From Catenulispora pinistramenti (GTDB lineage: Bacteria; Actinomycetota; Actinomycetes; Streptomycetales; Catenulisporaceae): a stretch of 64,000 nucleotides of DNA. The DNA lies in the NCBI RefSeq assembly GCF_018274385.1, contig NZ_JAAFYZ010000014.1:1-64000 (forward strand). The letters run 5' to 3'. The position numbers and the translations under genes are program-made. Position 1 is the first letter of the stretch. Every line of letters starts with the position of its first letter. Below the pieces are notes generated by a model. The model was not told the origin of the DNA. It saw only the letters and a list, made by a program, of their open reading frames with translations, and did not search any database. Of the stretch, positions 7,559 to 15,924 are shown piece after piece.

Positions 7559-8797
7559 TCAGGCCAACAATGCCGACCCGAAGAAGTCCGAACCCGACGA
7601 AACCCCCGGAAGCACCAGGAAGTATCCGCCGCCGAACGGCGAGATGTAGTCGTCCAGCGGCTCCCCGCTCAGCCGGTTCTGCACCGTCTCGAACTGCCGG
7701 CGGACGTCCTGCTGGTAGCAGGTGAAGATCAGGCCCATGTCGAGGTTGCCGTTCGGGTCCACGCCGCGGTCGTAGTTGTGGCCGCGCCGCAGGATCCGCG
7801 AACTGTCGGTCGCCGCGGAGCGCGGATTGGCCAGCCGGATGTGACTCGTCAGCGGGATCGTCTCACCGGTGGGGTCGTTGGAGTAGTCCGGCGCGTCGGT
7901 CTCGGCGTGCCCGGACAGCGGGGCCCCGCTGCCGCGCCGCCGGCCGAACATGTTCTCCTGCTCCCCGAGCGAGACCCGGTCCCAGAACTCGGTCAGCATC
8001 CTGATCAGCCGCACGCTCAGGTAGCTGCCGCCGGCCGTCCACGCCGGGTTCTTCGCCGGGTCCACCCACACCAGCCGGCTCATCTGCGCCGGGTCGGTGA
8101 CATCCGGGTTGGCGGTGCCGTCCATGAACCCGAAGTGGTTGCGCGGCGTCCCCGAGGGCCGGGGCGGGCTGACGAAGCCGTCGATCCGCCACCGGATCTG
8201 CGCGGCGCCGCGGACGCTGCGCATGATGTCGCGCAGCGCGTGCAGCACAGTGTCGCTGTGGTCGGCGGAGAGCTGCAGGCTCAGATCGCCGTGGCACTGC
8301 GCCTGGTCGAGGTCGTCGTTCGGGAAGACCGGCATCGGGAACAGCCCGTTGGGCTTGCGCGCGGCCAGCCCGAAGCGGTCGTCGAACAATGAGGAGCCGA
8401 CGCCGAGGGTCACCGTGAGGTTGTCGGCGACGACCTCGGGGCCCAGCGTGCCGGAGTCGGTCGGCGGCCCGCTGACCCCGGCCTGGTCCGGCAGGCCGCC
8501 GGAGGTGAGGAACGCGGCGCGGGCACTGATGGTGCGGAACAGCTCGGTGAGCCCGGCCTTGTCGGTCGCGGTGACGTCGAGCGCCAGCATGATCGTGGCC
8601 GGCGCGGCGGACCGGAGGACCGCGGCCTGGTGCGGGCCGTGGAAGGAGGGCGCGGCGGCGGCTGCGGCGGAGACGGCGGCGGCCGAGGCCGGGTCGCGGG
8701 TCAGCGCCAGGCCGGTGCCGGCCGTGGTCGCGGCGGCCGCCACGCCGCCGATGCCGGCGGCGCGGAGCAGGGACCGGCGTCCGATCGGGGCGGTCAT
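7559..8797 (-). CDS. efeB: DyP-type heme peroxidase EfeB, Tat-exported
   Basis: A 412-residue dye-decolorizing peroxidase of the EfeB class. The start at 8797 gives a twin-arginine signal (GRRSLLRAAGIGGVAAAATT). The family GxxDG motif is present as FGFMDGTANP (distal Asp), the proximal heme His lies in TSHIRLANPR, and the distal Arg in RILRRGHNYD. EfeB proteins take part in iron uptake or heme handling together with EfeO. It follows efeO by 106 bases in the same direction, supporting an efeOB unit. No EfeU permease gene is found in the window. Confidence 0.92.
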   Translation of the reverse strand: MTAPIGRRSLLRAAGIGGVAAAATTAGTGLALTRDPASAAAVSAAAAAAPSFHGPHQAAVLRSAAPATIMLALDVTATDKAGLTELFRTISARAAFLTSGGLPDQAGVSGPPTDSGTLGPEVVADNLTVTLGVGSSLFDDRFGLAARKPNGLFPMPVFPNDDLDQAQCHGDLSLQLSADHSDTVLHALRDIMRSVRGAAQIRWRIDGFVSPPRPSGTPRNHFGFMDGTANPDVTDPAQMSRLVWVDPAKNPAWTAGGSYLSVRLIRMLTEFWDRVSLGEQENMFGRRRGSGAPLSGHAETDAPDYSNDPTGETIPLTSHIRLANPRSAATDSSRILRRGHNYDRGVDPNGNLDMGLIFTCYQQDVRRQFETVQNRLSGEPLDDYISPFGGGYFLVLPGVSSGSDFFGSALLA

Positions 8798-8903
8798 CGG
8801 GGGCTCCCTGGTGTGATCTGGAACGAAGCAGGTGATGCGATGCGGGCGATGGCCGAAGGCGTTGCAGCGGCGGCACAGACCCCGAGCGCGGCGAACTCGG
8901 CCC

Positions 8904-10256
8904 TCACGACTTGTCCAACCGCGGCTCGCAGATCGTCGCGACCGGCGCCAGCAACTCCACCGCACCGCCGGCCGCCGAGTTCAGCGCCTCCCGCTGCGCG
9001 GTCGTGAGCCGCGTCAGCGGCGTCCACGACCCGTCGGCGTGGTGCTGCGCCTGGACCAGGGCGCGCAGCCGGGTCAGCGCGGCGTCGATCCGCGGCAGGT
9101 CGGGGTCGCGCGGCGTGAGGACCGGCCGCAGGATGCCCAGCAGCGACTGGGTGCCGTCGATGTTCGCCTCGACGGTCGCCAGCGTCGTGCCGCTGCCCTG
9201 GTCGCTCTGGCCGGACAGCTCGAAGCGGACCGCGTCCTCCAGGATCTCGTGCGTCCGCAGGCCCAGCTGCAACGGGTCGATCTGGTCGCCCGGGAACTCG
9301 GTCGCCAGCTTGTCCACCGACGCCACCAGATCCCCGGCCGGACCCGCCAGCTGCGCGGCGCTCTGACCGTGCCAGAGCCCGTACTCGATGCGGTGGAAGC
9401 CCCCGAAGCCGGAGTCCCCGACGCCGCCGGGAAGGTCGTTCGGCAGGCCGTCGATCGCGTCGCCCAGGTCGCCGAAGGCGTCGTAGGCGCCGCCGAGGCG
9501 CTCGTACTGCTGGTGCGCGGGGACCCAGTCGGTCCGCGCGGCGTCGAGGTCCCCGGCGGCGATGTCCGTCTGGAGCTTCTGGACCAACGGCTTCAGCTGC
9601 GCCAGGCCGCCCTCGACGTAGGCCTGGTAGGCCTTCACCGGCGCGGTCAGATCCTCGCGTGACACCGGCAGCACGCCGGGCGTCGTCGCCCCGGCCATCG
9701 ACCCCGACGCGCTTGCGCTGACCCGGACCGGCGGCCCGGTGACCGGATCGGCGTCGGCCGGCCAGCAGCGCAGGGCATAGGTGCCGGCGCCGAGCACGAC
9801 CGGCATCTGATCGCTGGTCCCGGCGGCCAGCCCGACGATCTCCCCGTAGATCGCGCCGCTGTCCGGGTCGACCAGGTAGACCTCGGTGGTCTGGATACCG
9901 GTGTTGGCGATCAGCAGGTTCTGCTTGCCCGGCTTGGCCGAGGTCCAGTTGGCGCCGCAGTCATAGGCGTCGACGGTCAGCGCATCAGAGGGCAGACCGG
10001 CGGCGTATTCGGGCTTGGCGGGCGTGTGGTGCATAGAGGTGCCGACGAGTGCGCCGACGACCGCGACGGCGGTGGTGAGCGCCAGGACGACCTTCGGCGA
10101 AGCCAGCCAGGGCGGGATCTTGGACAAGGGGAGCCCCATCATGGCGAGCGTCCGGAACGGTTTCGCCGCCGAGCTTAGGGGATCCTTGGTTGGCGGACGG
10201 CTGTTGGACGTGGAATTCATCCTGGCTTCGCCGAGTGTTGGCTTCGCGGAATTCAT
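8904..10256 (-). CDS. efeO: EfeO-type iron-binding protein (cupredoxin + imelysin/M75)
   Basis: A membrane-anchored periplasmic-side iron-uptake component. Residues about 50-75 form one membrane segment (KVVLALTTAVAVVGALVG), residues about 85-180 a cupredoxin-like domain, and about 190-445 the imelysin/M75 domain with the HxxE motif in GFGGFHRIEYGLW. ATG 10256 and ATG 10220 are both possible; a near-repeat (GAATTCATC) spans both starts and neither has a good ribosome site. In known EfeUOB systems EfeO hands iron to the EfeU permease, but no efeU is seen here, so the partner lies elsewhere or is absent. Divergent from a sigma factor gene 48 bases away. Confidence 0.9.
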   Translation of the reverse strand: MNSAKPTLGEARMNSTSNSRPPTKDPLSSAAKPFRTLAMMGLPLSKIPPWLASPKVVLALTTAVAVVGALVGTSMHHTPAKPEYAAGLPSDALTVDAYDCGANWTSAKPGKQNLLIANTGIQTTEVYLVDPDSGAIYGEIVGLAAGTSDQMPVVLGAGTYALRCWPADADPVTGPPVRVSASASGSMAGATTPGVLPVSREDLTAPVKAYQAYVEGGLAQLKPLVQKLQTDIAAGDLDAARTDWVPAHQQYERLGGAYDAFGDLGDAIDGLPNDLPGGVGDSGFGGFHRIEYGLWHGQSAAQLAGPAGDLVASVDKLATEFPGDQIDPLQLGLRTHEILEDAVRFELSGQSDQGSGTTLATVEANIDGTQSLLGILRPVLTPRDPDLPRIDAALTRLRALVQAQHHADGSWTPLTRLTTAQREALNSAAGGAVELLAPVATICEPRLDKS

Positions 10257-10303
10257 CGCCGGCGACGCAGACCCGGATCGCCGCTTCGTGCGTCTGTGAT
10301 TGC

Positions 10304-10834
10304 GTGGGACGACAAAGCAAGCGAACCGAGCTTGACGCGGACTTCACGGAGTTCGTGGAGGCGAACGCTCACCGCATCCGTGCGCTGGCCCAGTGGCTGA
10401 GCGGCGATCCGGACCGGGCGGCCGATCTCGCGCAGTCGGCGTTGGAACGGACGTATGCGCGGTGGGGACGCATTCAGTCCGGTGATCCGATGGCGTATGT
10501 CCGCAAGGCCCTGCTGAACCAGCAGCGCGACTGGTGGCGCCGTCGTCAGCACCGCCCGGAGTGGCCGACGGCCGAGGTGCCGGACGTCCGCTCGGGGGAG
10601 GACCACGCGGCCAGCCACGCGCAGCGCGACGTGATGCTCGCGGCGCTGGGCCGGCTGACGCGCCGGGAGCGGCAGGTGCTGGTGCTGCGCTACTACGCGG
10701 ATCTGAGCGACGCCCAGATAGCCGCCGAGATCGGCGTGGCGGTGGGCACCGTCAAGAGCACTTCGGCACGGGGGCTGCGCAAGATGCGCGTCTTATTGGG
10801 CTCGGCCGGGGCGCCCGTCCCGGCCGATTGGTAA
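10304..10834 (+). CDS. SigE-family ECF RNA polymerase sigma factor
   Basis: About 176 residues. Region 2 (DFTEFVEANAHRIRALAQWL ... AYVRKALLNQQRDWWRRR) and region 4 (LGRLTRRERQVLVLRYYADL, then AEIGVAVGTVKSTSARGL) are those of the actinobacterial SigE-like sigma-70 group. GTG 10304 gives the usual family start just before DFTEFV; longer readings run into efeO's promoter. No Shine-Dalgarno is seen. The membrane protein 27 bases downstream is the likely anti-sigma partner. It may direct transcription of itself and the divergent efeOB genes, but no promoter consensus was verified. Confidence 0.88.
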   Translation: MGRQSKRTELDADFTEFVEANAHRIRALAQWLSGDPDRAADLAQSALERTYARWGRIQSGDPMAYVRKALLNQQRDWWRRRQHRPEWPTAEVPDVRSGEDHAASHAQRDVMLAALGRLTRRERQVLVLRYYADLSDAQIAAEIGVAVGTVKSTSARGLRKMRVLLGSAGAPVPADW

Positions 10835-10861
10835 GCGGGTTCTCCGATTCGGAGGTGGTGT

Positions 10862-11623
10862 ATGGAAACAACAGATGAGTTCGAGACACACATGCGGGAC
10901 GTCCTGCACGAGGAGGACGACCAGGCGGCCGGGTTCACCGCCGCGCAGGTGATCGCCAAGGGCCGGCACCGGCGGCGGACGCGTACGGCGGCGGTCTCCG
11001 GGGTCGCGCTGGTCGCGGCCGGTGCGGTGGCGGTGGTGCCGAGCGCGTTGATCGGCGGGAGCGGCCACGGCCGCGGCGGGGTGCTGACGGCGGGATCCGG
11101 CTTGCCGGCACCGGTCGCGACCACGACGGGGTCGCTGCCCGCGCCTTCGTCGCCGATGTCGGTGCCCTCTTCGGGGACGTCGACGGGGCAGACGGCCCCG
11201 TCCTCGCCGCCGTCGAGCACGCCGAGCGCGCACGTGGTGCCGCCCGGGACGATCACGCTGGTCGGCGGGTACACGATCACGCTGACCAAGGACTCGGTGA
11301 CGTTCGCGGGCGACGGCGGCGCGGTCGGGCCGCTCTACACCGACAACGGCAACCAGGGCACCGACTCGATCGGCCTGCAATCCTGCGGGCGATTGGTCGG
11401 CGGTGTGTACATCGGCAGCGGCGAGGTCGCCTCAGGCCAGGTGACGGTGGACGGCAAGGTCCATGCCGCGAACATCGTCACGCTGGCCGGGCATCCGGGC
11501 TGGAGTGTGGCCTACGTGGACCTGGCGGCCCTCCCGCAGTCGACCTCGACCATGTCCATCAGCGTCTTCGACGCGGCCGAGCACCAACTGGCGACCTTCG
11601 CGGTACCGCCGCGGGCGCACTGA
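10862..11623 (+). CDS. Single-pass membrane protein, putative anti-sigma partner
   Basis: A 253-residue protein with a cytoplasmic N-terminus of about 40 residues (METTDEFETHMRDVLHEEDD), one membrane helix (about 43-63) preceded by RHRRRTR, then a Ser/Pro/Thr-rich linker to about residue 125 and an extracellular beta-rich domain. GGAGG lies 7 bases before ATG. The arrangement directly behind a SigE-family sigma gene is typical of membrane partners that hold such sigma factors, but no zinc-type anti-sigma motif is present. The function is therefore inferred from position and topology only. Confidence 0.75.
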   Translation: METTDEFETHMRDVLHEEDDQAAGFTAAQVIAKGRHRRRTRTAAVSGVALVAAGAVAVVPSALIGGSGHGRGGVLTAGSGLPAPVATTTGSLPAPSSPMSVPSSGTSTGQTAPSSPPSSTPSAHVVPPGTITLVGGYTITLTKDSVTFAGDGGAVGPLYTDNGNQGTDSIGLQSCGRLVGGVYIGSGEVASGQVTVDGKVHAANIVTLAGHPGWSVAYVDLAALPQSTSTMSISVFDAAEHQLATFAVPPRAH

Positions 11624-11653
11624 GGTACGGCACAGAGCTCTGATGCCCATCTG

Positions 11654-11688
11654 GGTTGTGCCGGGCGTCTGAACCGCCCGGCACAACC
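11654..11688. terminator. Hairpin terminator after sigma/anti-sigma pair
   Basis: Perfect 14-bp arms 11654-11667 and 11675-11688 (GGTTGTGCCGGGCG) around TCTGAAC, 30 bases beyond the stop codon of the preceding gene. No T-run. Confidence 0.75.
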
Positions 11689-11860
11689 GCGGATCCAGGC
11701 ACGGGGCCATGGATGCTGCATTCTGTCACCCCTGGCAGCGCTGTCCCCCGAAAGGTACAGCTCCAGTCACCGCCGGCCCGCAGTACGCGCCATGCTGCTG
11801 GTGGGGCCCGAAGCGGGCGCCTGAACGCCGTCAACCTGGGCCGCGGTAGGAGTGTTCGTC

Positions 11861-12058
11861 ATGGATGTCCGCTACAAGCACCCGAGCCGGGCCAGCCTCC
11901 GGGCCTTCGAGGAGCGCCAGGCCCGGCGTCAGCGGAACCGTACGGTCGGTGCGGTGGTCGGTGGTGTCTCCGTAGCGGTGGCGGCCGCTGCGGCCGTGCT
12001 GCGGGCCGCCGGTGTGGGCGGCCCGTCGGCCGGGCAGCAGCGCCGCGACTCCGACTGA
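11861..12058 (+). CDS. Small membrane protein, 65 residues
   Basis: A short basic protein with one hydrophobic segment (VGAVVGGVSVAVAAAAAVL) preceded by an Arg-rich stretch (ERQARRQRNR). ATG 11861 has TAGGAG 7 bases upstream; GTG 11852 is the other option. Its stop is four bases from the stop of the convergent gene at 12063. No family is recognised; a small single-pass inner-membrane protein is all that can be said. Confidence 0.6.
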   Translation: MDVRYKHPSRASLRAFEERQARRQRNRTVGAVVGGVSVAVAAAAAVLRAAGVGGPSAGQQRRDSD

Positions 12059-12062
12059 GCGC

Positions 12063-12671
12063 TCATTCGCTCACAGCTACTTCTGGCCCGGCTATATCCG
12101 GCACAGCTGTATCCGAGACCGTCGGTACCGTCGCCTCGACGGCGTAGAACAGCGGGATCCGGTGCAGCGCCGGCGGCTCGCCGGGCAGCCCGAGCTCGTG
12201 CCAGCGCCGCTGGATCGCCACCCGGACCAGTTTGCGGGCCCGGTGCAGCAGGAACAGTGCGAGCGGCACCTCGGCGAACGCCGCCGAGGCCAGGCTGACC
12301 CACACGTCCGACGTTCCCCAGTCCAGCACTATGTCGAACCAGGCGTCGCACAGCAGCAGCGTCGCGGTGAACACCGCGAGCATGACGACGATCTGCCGGC
12401 GGAGCATGGCCGCCACGATGGTCCCGGTCAGGGAGAGCAGCAGCAGGATGTCGAAGCCGACCCAGGCCGCGGACCAGGCCTTCGAGCGGTAGCCGGTGGG
12501 CATGGAGATCGCCAGGTAGACGATCCAGGCACCGAGGCCCGTGAGACAGGCCACGAGCACGGTGAGCAGGCGCGAGCGCAGACTTCGCAGGCGCTGCGGG
12601 TGGTTGCCGAGTTCCCGGGCCGCGTCGAGCAGGGATCCGGAGTGAGCAGGAGTTTTGGTTGCCGTGTGCAT
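12063..12671 (-). CDS. Four-helix membrane protein of unknown function
   Basis: 202 residues with about four hydrophobic segments (LLTVLVACLTGLGAWIVYLA; VGFDILLLLSLTGTIVAAML; IVVMLAVFTATLLLCDAWFD; a weaker one near SLASAAFAEVPLALFLLH) and a cytoplasmic C-terminal tail. GGGGGAGA lies upstream of ATG. It is 69 bases behind the MFS exporter and its TetR regulator in the same direction, so it probably belongs to that transcript. The Cys-Asp-Ala-Trp-Phe-Asp motif in helix 3 is conserved-looking, but I do not recognise a named family. Confidence 0.75.
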   Translation of the reverse strand: MHTATKTPAHSGSLLDAARELGNHPQRLRSLRSRLLTVLVACLTGLGAWIVYLAISMPTGYRSKAWSAAWVGFDILLLLSLTGTIVAAMLRRQIVVMLAVFTATLLLCDAWFDIVLDWGTSDVWVSLASAAFAEVPLALFLLHRARKLVRVAIQRRWHELGLPGEPPALHRIPLFYAVEATVPTVSDTAVPDIAGPEVAVSE

Positions 12672-12740
12672 GGCGGTCTCCCCCAGTGCCCGGCCGTGGC
12701 GGCGGGTGGTGCCACGGCCGGGCGGATCGTGCTGTGGGTG

Positions 12741-14276
12741 TCAGTGTGCGAAAACCGGTACCGCGTCCTCGGTGGTCTCGGTGTGGTCGGCCCCGGAGCT
12801 GCCGGAGCCGGCGGCGGGTCCGCCCGTCTGCGGGCGGGCGTTGATCAGCGTCGCGGCCACCAGGGCGGCCAGCGTCAGCAGCCCGGCGGCGATCCAGTAG
12901 GCGGTGGAGAAGCCGTGGACCATGGCGGACAGCTTCAGCTGCGCGCCGCCGGCCGCGGAGTGGACGCCCGCGGCGTGGCCCTTGGCGTAGTTCGCGGTGG
13001 CGCTGTTGGCGATCGTGCTCAGCAGCGAGGTGCCGATCGCGCCGCCGACCTGCTGGGAGGTGCTGACCATCGCCGAGGCGACGCCGGCGTCCTGCGGCCG
13101 GACGCCGTGGGTCGCCACGTTCATGGCCGGCATGAACACCAGGCCCATGCCGAAGCCGAGCATCAGCAGCGCGGGCAGCACGGTGGTGGTGTAGGAGCCG
13201 CTGACCGAGATCTGGGTCAGGATCAGCATCGCCGCCGCGGCGATCGCCGCACCGGGCACCATCAGGAACTTGGTCGGGACCTTGGGCAGCAGCCGGACCG
13301 CGACCTGGGTGGCGCCGAGCATCATGCCGACGACCATCGGCAGGAACGCCAGGCCGCTCTTGAGCGGGCTGTAGCCCAGCACGACCTGCAGGTAGTAGGT
13401 GAGGAACAGGAACGCGCCGAACATCGCGACCACCGCGAGACCGATGGTCAGGTACGCACCGCCGCGGTTGCGGTCGGTGATGACGCGTAGCGGGAGCAGC
13501 GGGCTGGCCACCCGGGTCTGAGAGAAGATGAACGCGGCGAGCAGCACCACCGAGCCGATGATGAACCCGAGCGTGGTCCCCGAGCTCCAACCGTCGGTCT
13601 CGGCCTTGTTGAATCCGTAGACCAGCGAGGCCAGGCCGGCGCCGGCCAGCACGATGCCGAGGATGTCCAGGCGGTTGTGGTTGCGGGTGCCCTCGGGCTC
13701 CTTGATCTCGAAGATCGCGCCGGCCACGGCGACCACGGCGAACAGGACGTTGACGTACAGCGTCCAGCGCCAGTTCGCGTACTCGGTGAGCACACCGCCC
13801 AGCAGCAGGCCGACGGCCGCGCCGCCGCCGGAGATCGCGCCGTAGATGCCGAAGGCCTTGGCACGCTCCTTCGGCAGGGTGAAGGTGACGGTCAGCAGCG
13901 ACAACGCCGCCGGGGCCAGGATCGCGCCGAACGCGCCCTGCAGCGCGCGGGCGCCGAGCAGCATGCTGGTGTTGACGGCCGCGCCGCCGAGCGCCGAGGC
14001 GCCGGCGAAGCCGATCAGGCCGATGAGGAAGGCCCGGCGCCGGCCCCAGCGGTCGGCGATGCGGCCGCCGAACAGCAGCAGCCCGCCGAAGGCCAGGGCG
14101 TAGGCGGTGACCACCCACTGCCGGTTGGCGTCGGAGATGCCCAGGTCGCGCTGGGCGGAGGGGAGGGCGATGTTGACGATGGTGCCGTCCAGGACGACCA
14201 TCAGCTGGGCCAGGGCGATGAAGGCCAGGGCCCGCCACCGCCTCGGGTCGAGGGTCTGGGTTATGGACTCGGTCAT
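12741..14276 (-). CDS. MFS drug exporter, DHA2 (EmrB/QacA) type
   Basis: A 511-residue, 14-helix major facilitator protein. Motif D1 (LDGTIVNIALPSAQRDL) and motif A (GGRIADRWGRRRAF) define the DHA2 proton-driven efflux group; a proline/glycine-rich motif C (GALGGAAVNTSMLLGARALQ region and following) lies in helix 5. It probably expels a toxic hydrophobic compound. The start overlaps the stop codon of the tetR gene by 4 bases (ATGA), so the two are translationally coupled. The TetR protein upstream is the obvious local repressor. Confidence 0.92.
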   Translation of the reverse strand: MTESITQTLDPRRWRALAFIALAQLMVVLDGTIVNIALPSAQRDLGISDANRQWVVTAYALAFGGLLLFGGRIADRWGRRRAFLIGLIGFAGASALGGAAVNTSMLLGARALQGAFGAILAPAALSLLTVTFTLPKERAKAFGIYGAISGGGAAVGLLLGGVLTEYANWRWTLYVNVLFAVVAVAGAIFEIKEPEGTRNHNRLDILGIVLAGAGLASLVYGFNKAETDGWSSGTTLGFIIGSVVLLAAFIFSQTRVASPLLPLRVITDRNRGGAYLTIGLAVVAMFGAFLFLTYYLQVVLGYSPLKSGLAFLPMVVGMMLGATQVAVRLLPKVPTKFLMVPGAAIAAAAMLILTQISVSGSYTTTVLPALLMLGFGMGLVFMPAMNVATHGVRPQDAGVASAMVSTSQQVGGAIGTSLLSTIANSATANYAKGHAAGVHSAAGGAQLKLSAMVHGFSTAYWIAAGLLTLAALVAATLINARPQTGGPAAGSGSSGADHTETTEDAVPVFAH

Positions 14277-14944
14277 GACGAGGTGGTCCTTGTCTGGGTG
14301 TGGCCGGTGTGCGGGTTCGGGGCCGCCTCGCTCTGTGCGCAGGGCTTGGTGAGCGGCAGGATGATCTGGTCGAGGATGGTGAGGATGAACGCCGGATCCG
14401 GCGGTCGGCCGGTCAGGATCAGCCGGTGGAAGACCATGGACGGGACGATGTCGGACAGCAGTTCGTAGTTCGGGACCGGTGCGATCTCGCCGCGCTCGAT
14501 CGCCCGGTCGAAGACGGCCCGGTACACCGCCTTGCGCGGTGCGATGAACAGCTCGGCGAACGCCGCGCGCAGCTTGGCGTCATGGACCAGGCCCGACACC
14601 AGACCGGCCTGGACGTCGGTGCGGAACGTGTCGTCCACGTCGTTGAAGTGACAGGTGAGCTCGACCAGGTCGCCGCGCAGGGTCCCGGTGTTTGGCTGCA
14701 CGGGGGCGGCCTTCATCCGGCCGACCGCGTCCACGACCAGCTCCGCCTTGCCGGCCCAGCGCCGATAGCAGGTCGCCTTCCCGGCGCCGGCCCGGGCGGC
14801 CACGGCGTCGATGGTCAGCCGGTCGTAGCCGACCTCGGCCAGCACCTCCAGGGCGGCCTGGCGCAGGGCGTCGTCCCGAGACGCGTCGCGCTTGCGCCCG
14901 GGGGTGTGGACAGTCTCCTCGGCCTGTACCACCTGGCTGGTCAT
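14273..14944 (-). CDS. TetR-family repressor of the MFS exporter
   Basis: 223 residues with an N-terminal TetR HTH (RDDALRQAALEVLAEVGYDR, then VAARAGAGKATCYRRWAGK) and a C-terminal domain of the TetR_C type often seen with exporters (VPNYELLSDIVPSMVFHRLI). GAGAGG lies upstream of ATG. Cotranscribed with and overlapping the MFS gene. Upstream, a perfect CGAAAC-N6-GTTTCG dyad and a second half-site form the likely operator for autoregulation. The ligand is probably the exporter's substrate. Confidence 0.9.
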   Translation of the reverse strand: MTSQVVQAEETVHTPGRKRDASRDDALRQAALEVLAEVGYDRLTIDAVAARAGAGKATCYRRWAGKAELVVDAVGRMKAAPVQPNTGTLRGDLVELTCHFNDVDDTFRTDVQAGLVSGLVHDAKLRAAFAELFIAPRKAVYRAVFDRAIERGEIAPVPNYELLSDIVPSMVFHRLILTGRPPDPAFILTILDQIILPLTKPCAQSEAAPNPHTGHTQTRTTSS

Positions 14945-14975
14945 CGGTGCTCGCCTCTCAATGCTGAACGAGTTT

Positions 14976-15029
14976 GTATCGAAACGGGAGTGTCTCGGAA
15001 CTCCATCGTATCGAAACTAACCCGTTTCG
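14976..15029. promoter_or_regulatory. TetR operator candidates for the exporter operon
   Basis: GTATCGAAAC occurs at 14976-14985 and 15008-15017, 32 bp apart. The second copy forms a perfect dyad CGAAAC-N6-GTTTCG (15012-15017 / 15024-15029). On the minus strand TACGAT just inside the dyad is a good -10 hexamer for the tetR promoter. Confidence 0.65.
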
Positions 15030-15061
15030 CAAAAGCGGGCCGGGATGACGCCCGGGTGACG

Positions 15062-15104
15062 CGCATCACCCCAGGTCAGCGGGTTGCTGACCTGGGGTGA
15101 TGCG
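15062..15104. terminator. Hairpin terminator after NYN gene (recurrent family)
   Basis: Perfect 18-bp arms 15062-15079 and 15087-15104 with the 7-base loop CGGGTTG, 15 bases beyond the stop of the minus-strand NYN gene. The core CCCCAGGTCAG / CTGACCTGGGG is shared almost exactly with the hairpin after glnA (28838-28878). Confidence 0.85.
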
Positions 15105-15119
15105 TTGAGGAAGCGGCGG

Positions 15120-15890
15120 CTACTGGTCCGCGCGGGCCTCGTAGCGCTTGTCCCGGATGTAGATCTGGGCCGGCGCGCCCGCTCCGGCGCTCCGGCGGTC
15201 GACGTCGAACAGGCCGGTCGCCGTCACCAGATTGCTGAGCTTGGGGTAGCCGTAGGTGCGGGAGTCGAAGTCCGGCTGCTGGTTGGTCAGGATCTGGCCG
15301 ACGCCGGACAGGCCGGCCCAGCCGTCCTCGTCGCTGGCCGCCTCCACCACGGTCCGCAGCAGGCTGACGAGCTTCGCGTCGCCGCGCAGCTTGGCCGCCG
15401 TGCTCTTCGCGGTCGGCTTCGCCGTGGCCTCCGGCACGACCTCGTCGGTGACCGCCAGGTTCTCGGTGTAGATGAACTTGTCGCACGCCGCGACGAACGG
15501 CTTCGGCGTCTTGCGCTCGCCGAACCCGTAAACGATCAGTCCGGACTCCCGGATCCGGGCGGCCAGCCGGGTGAAGTCGCTGTCCGAGGACACGATGCAG
15601 AACCCGTCGAAACGCCCGGAGTACAGCAGGTCCATGGCGTCGATCACCATCGCGGCGTCGGTGGCGTTCTTGCCGGAGGTGTAGGCGAACTGCTGGATCG
15701 GCTGGATGCTCAGCGTCAGCAGCTGCTCCTTCCACCCTTTGAGGCTGGTCCCGGTCCAGTCGCCGTAGGCGCGCTTGACGTGCGCCGTGCCGTACTTGGC
15801 GATCTCCGCGAGCAGGGTCGGCGCGTTGCCCGGCTGGGCGTTGTCCGCGTCGATCAGTACCGCGAGCTTGACCGCGTCTTCCGCGACCAC
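15120..15890 (-). CDS. NYN-domain (LabA/DUF88-like) protein with OST-HTH tail
   Basis: 256 residues. Residues about 8-150 form a NYN domain of the PIN-like nuclease superfamily, with acidic residues in AVLIDADNAQ, the TDAAMVIDAMDLLY helix and CIVSSDSDFT, which would bind metal. The C-terminal part (about 175-245; LVSLLRTVVEAASDEDGWA ... DFDSRTYGYPKLSNLVTATG) matches an OST-HTH/LOTUS RNA-binding domain. GTG 15890 has GGAGGGAG upstream. Such proteins are probably RNA processing or turnover factors, but bacterial members are little studied. It stands alone between convergent or unrelated neighbours. Confidence 0.88.
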   Translation of the reverse strand: MVAEDAVKLAVLIDADNAQPGNAPTLLAEIAKYGTAHVKRAYGDWTGTSLKGWKEQLLTLSIQPIQQFAYTSGKNATDAAMVIDAMDLLYSGRFDGFCIVSSDSDFTRLAARIRESGLIVYGFGERKTPKPFVAACDKFIYTENLAVTDEVVPEATAKPTAKSTAAKLRGDAKLVSLLRTVVEAASDEDGWAGLSGVGQILTNQQPDFDSRTYGYPKLSNLVTATGLFDVDRRSAGAGAPAQIYIRDKRYEARADQ

Positions 15891-15924
15891 GTGGTTCTCC
15901 CTCCGACACGGTCCACGATAGCCG

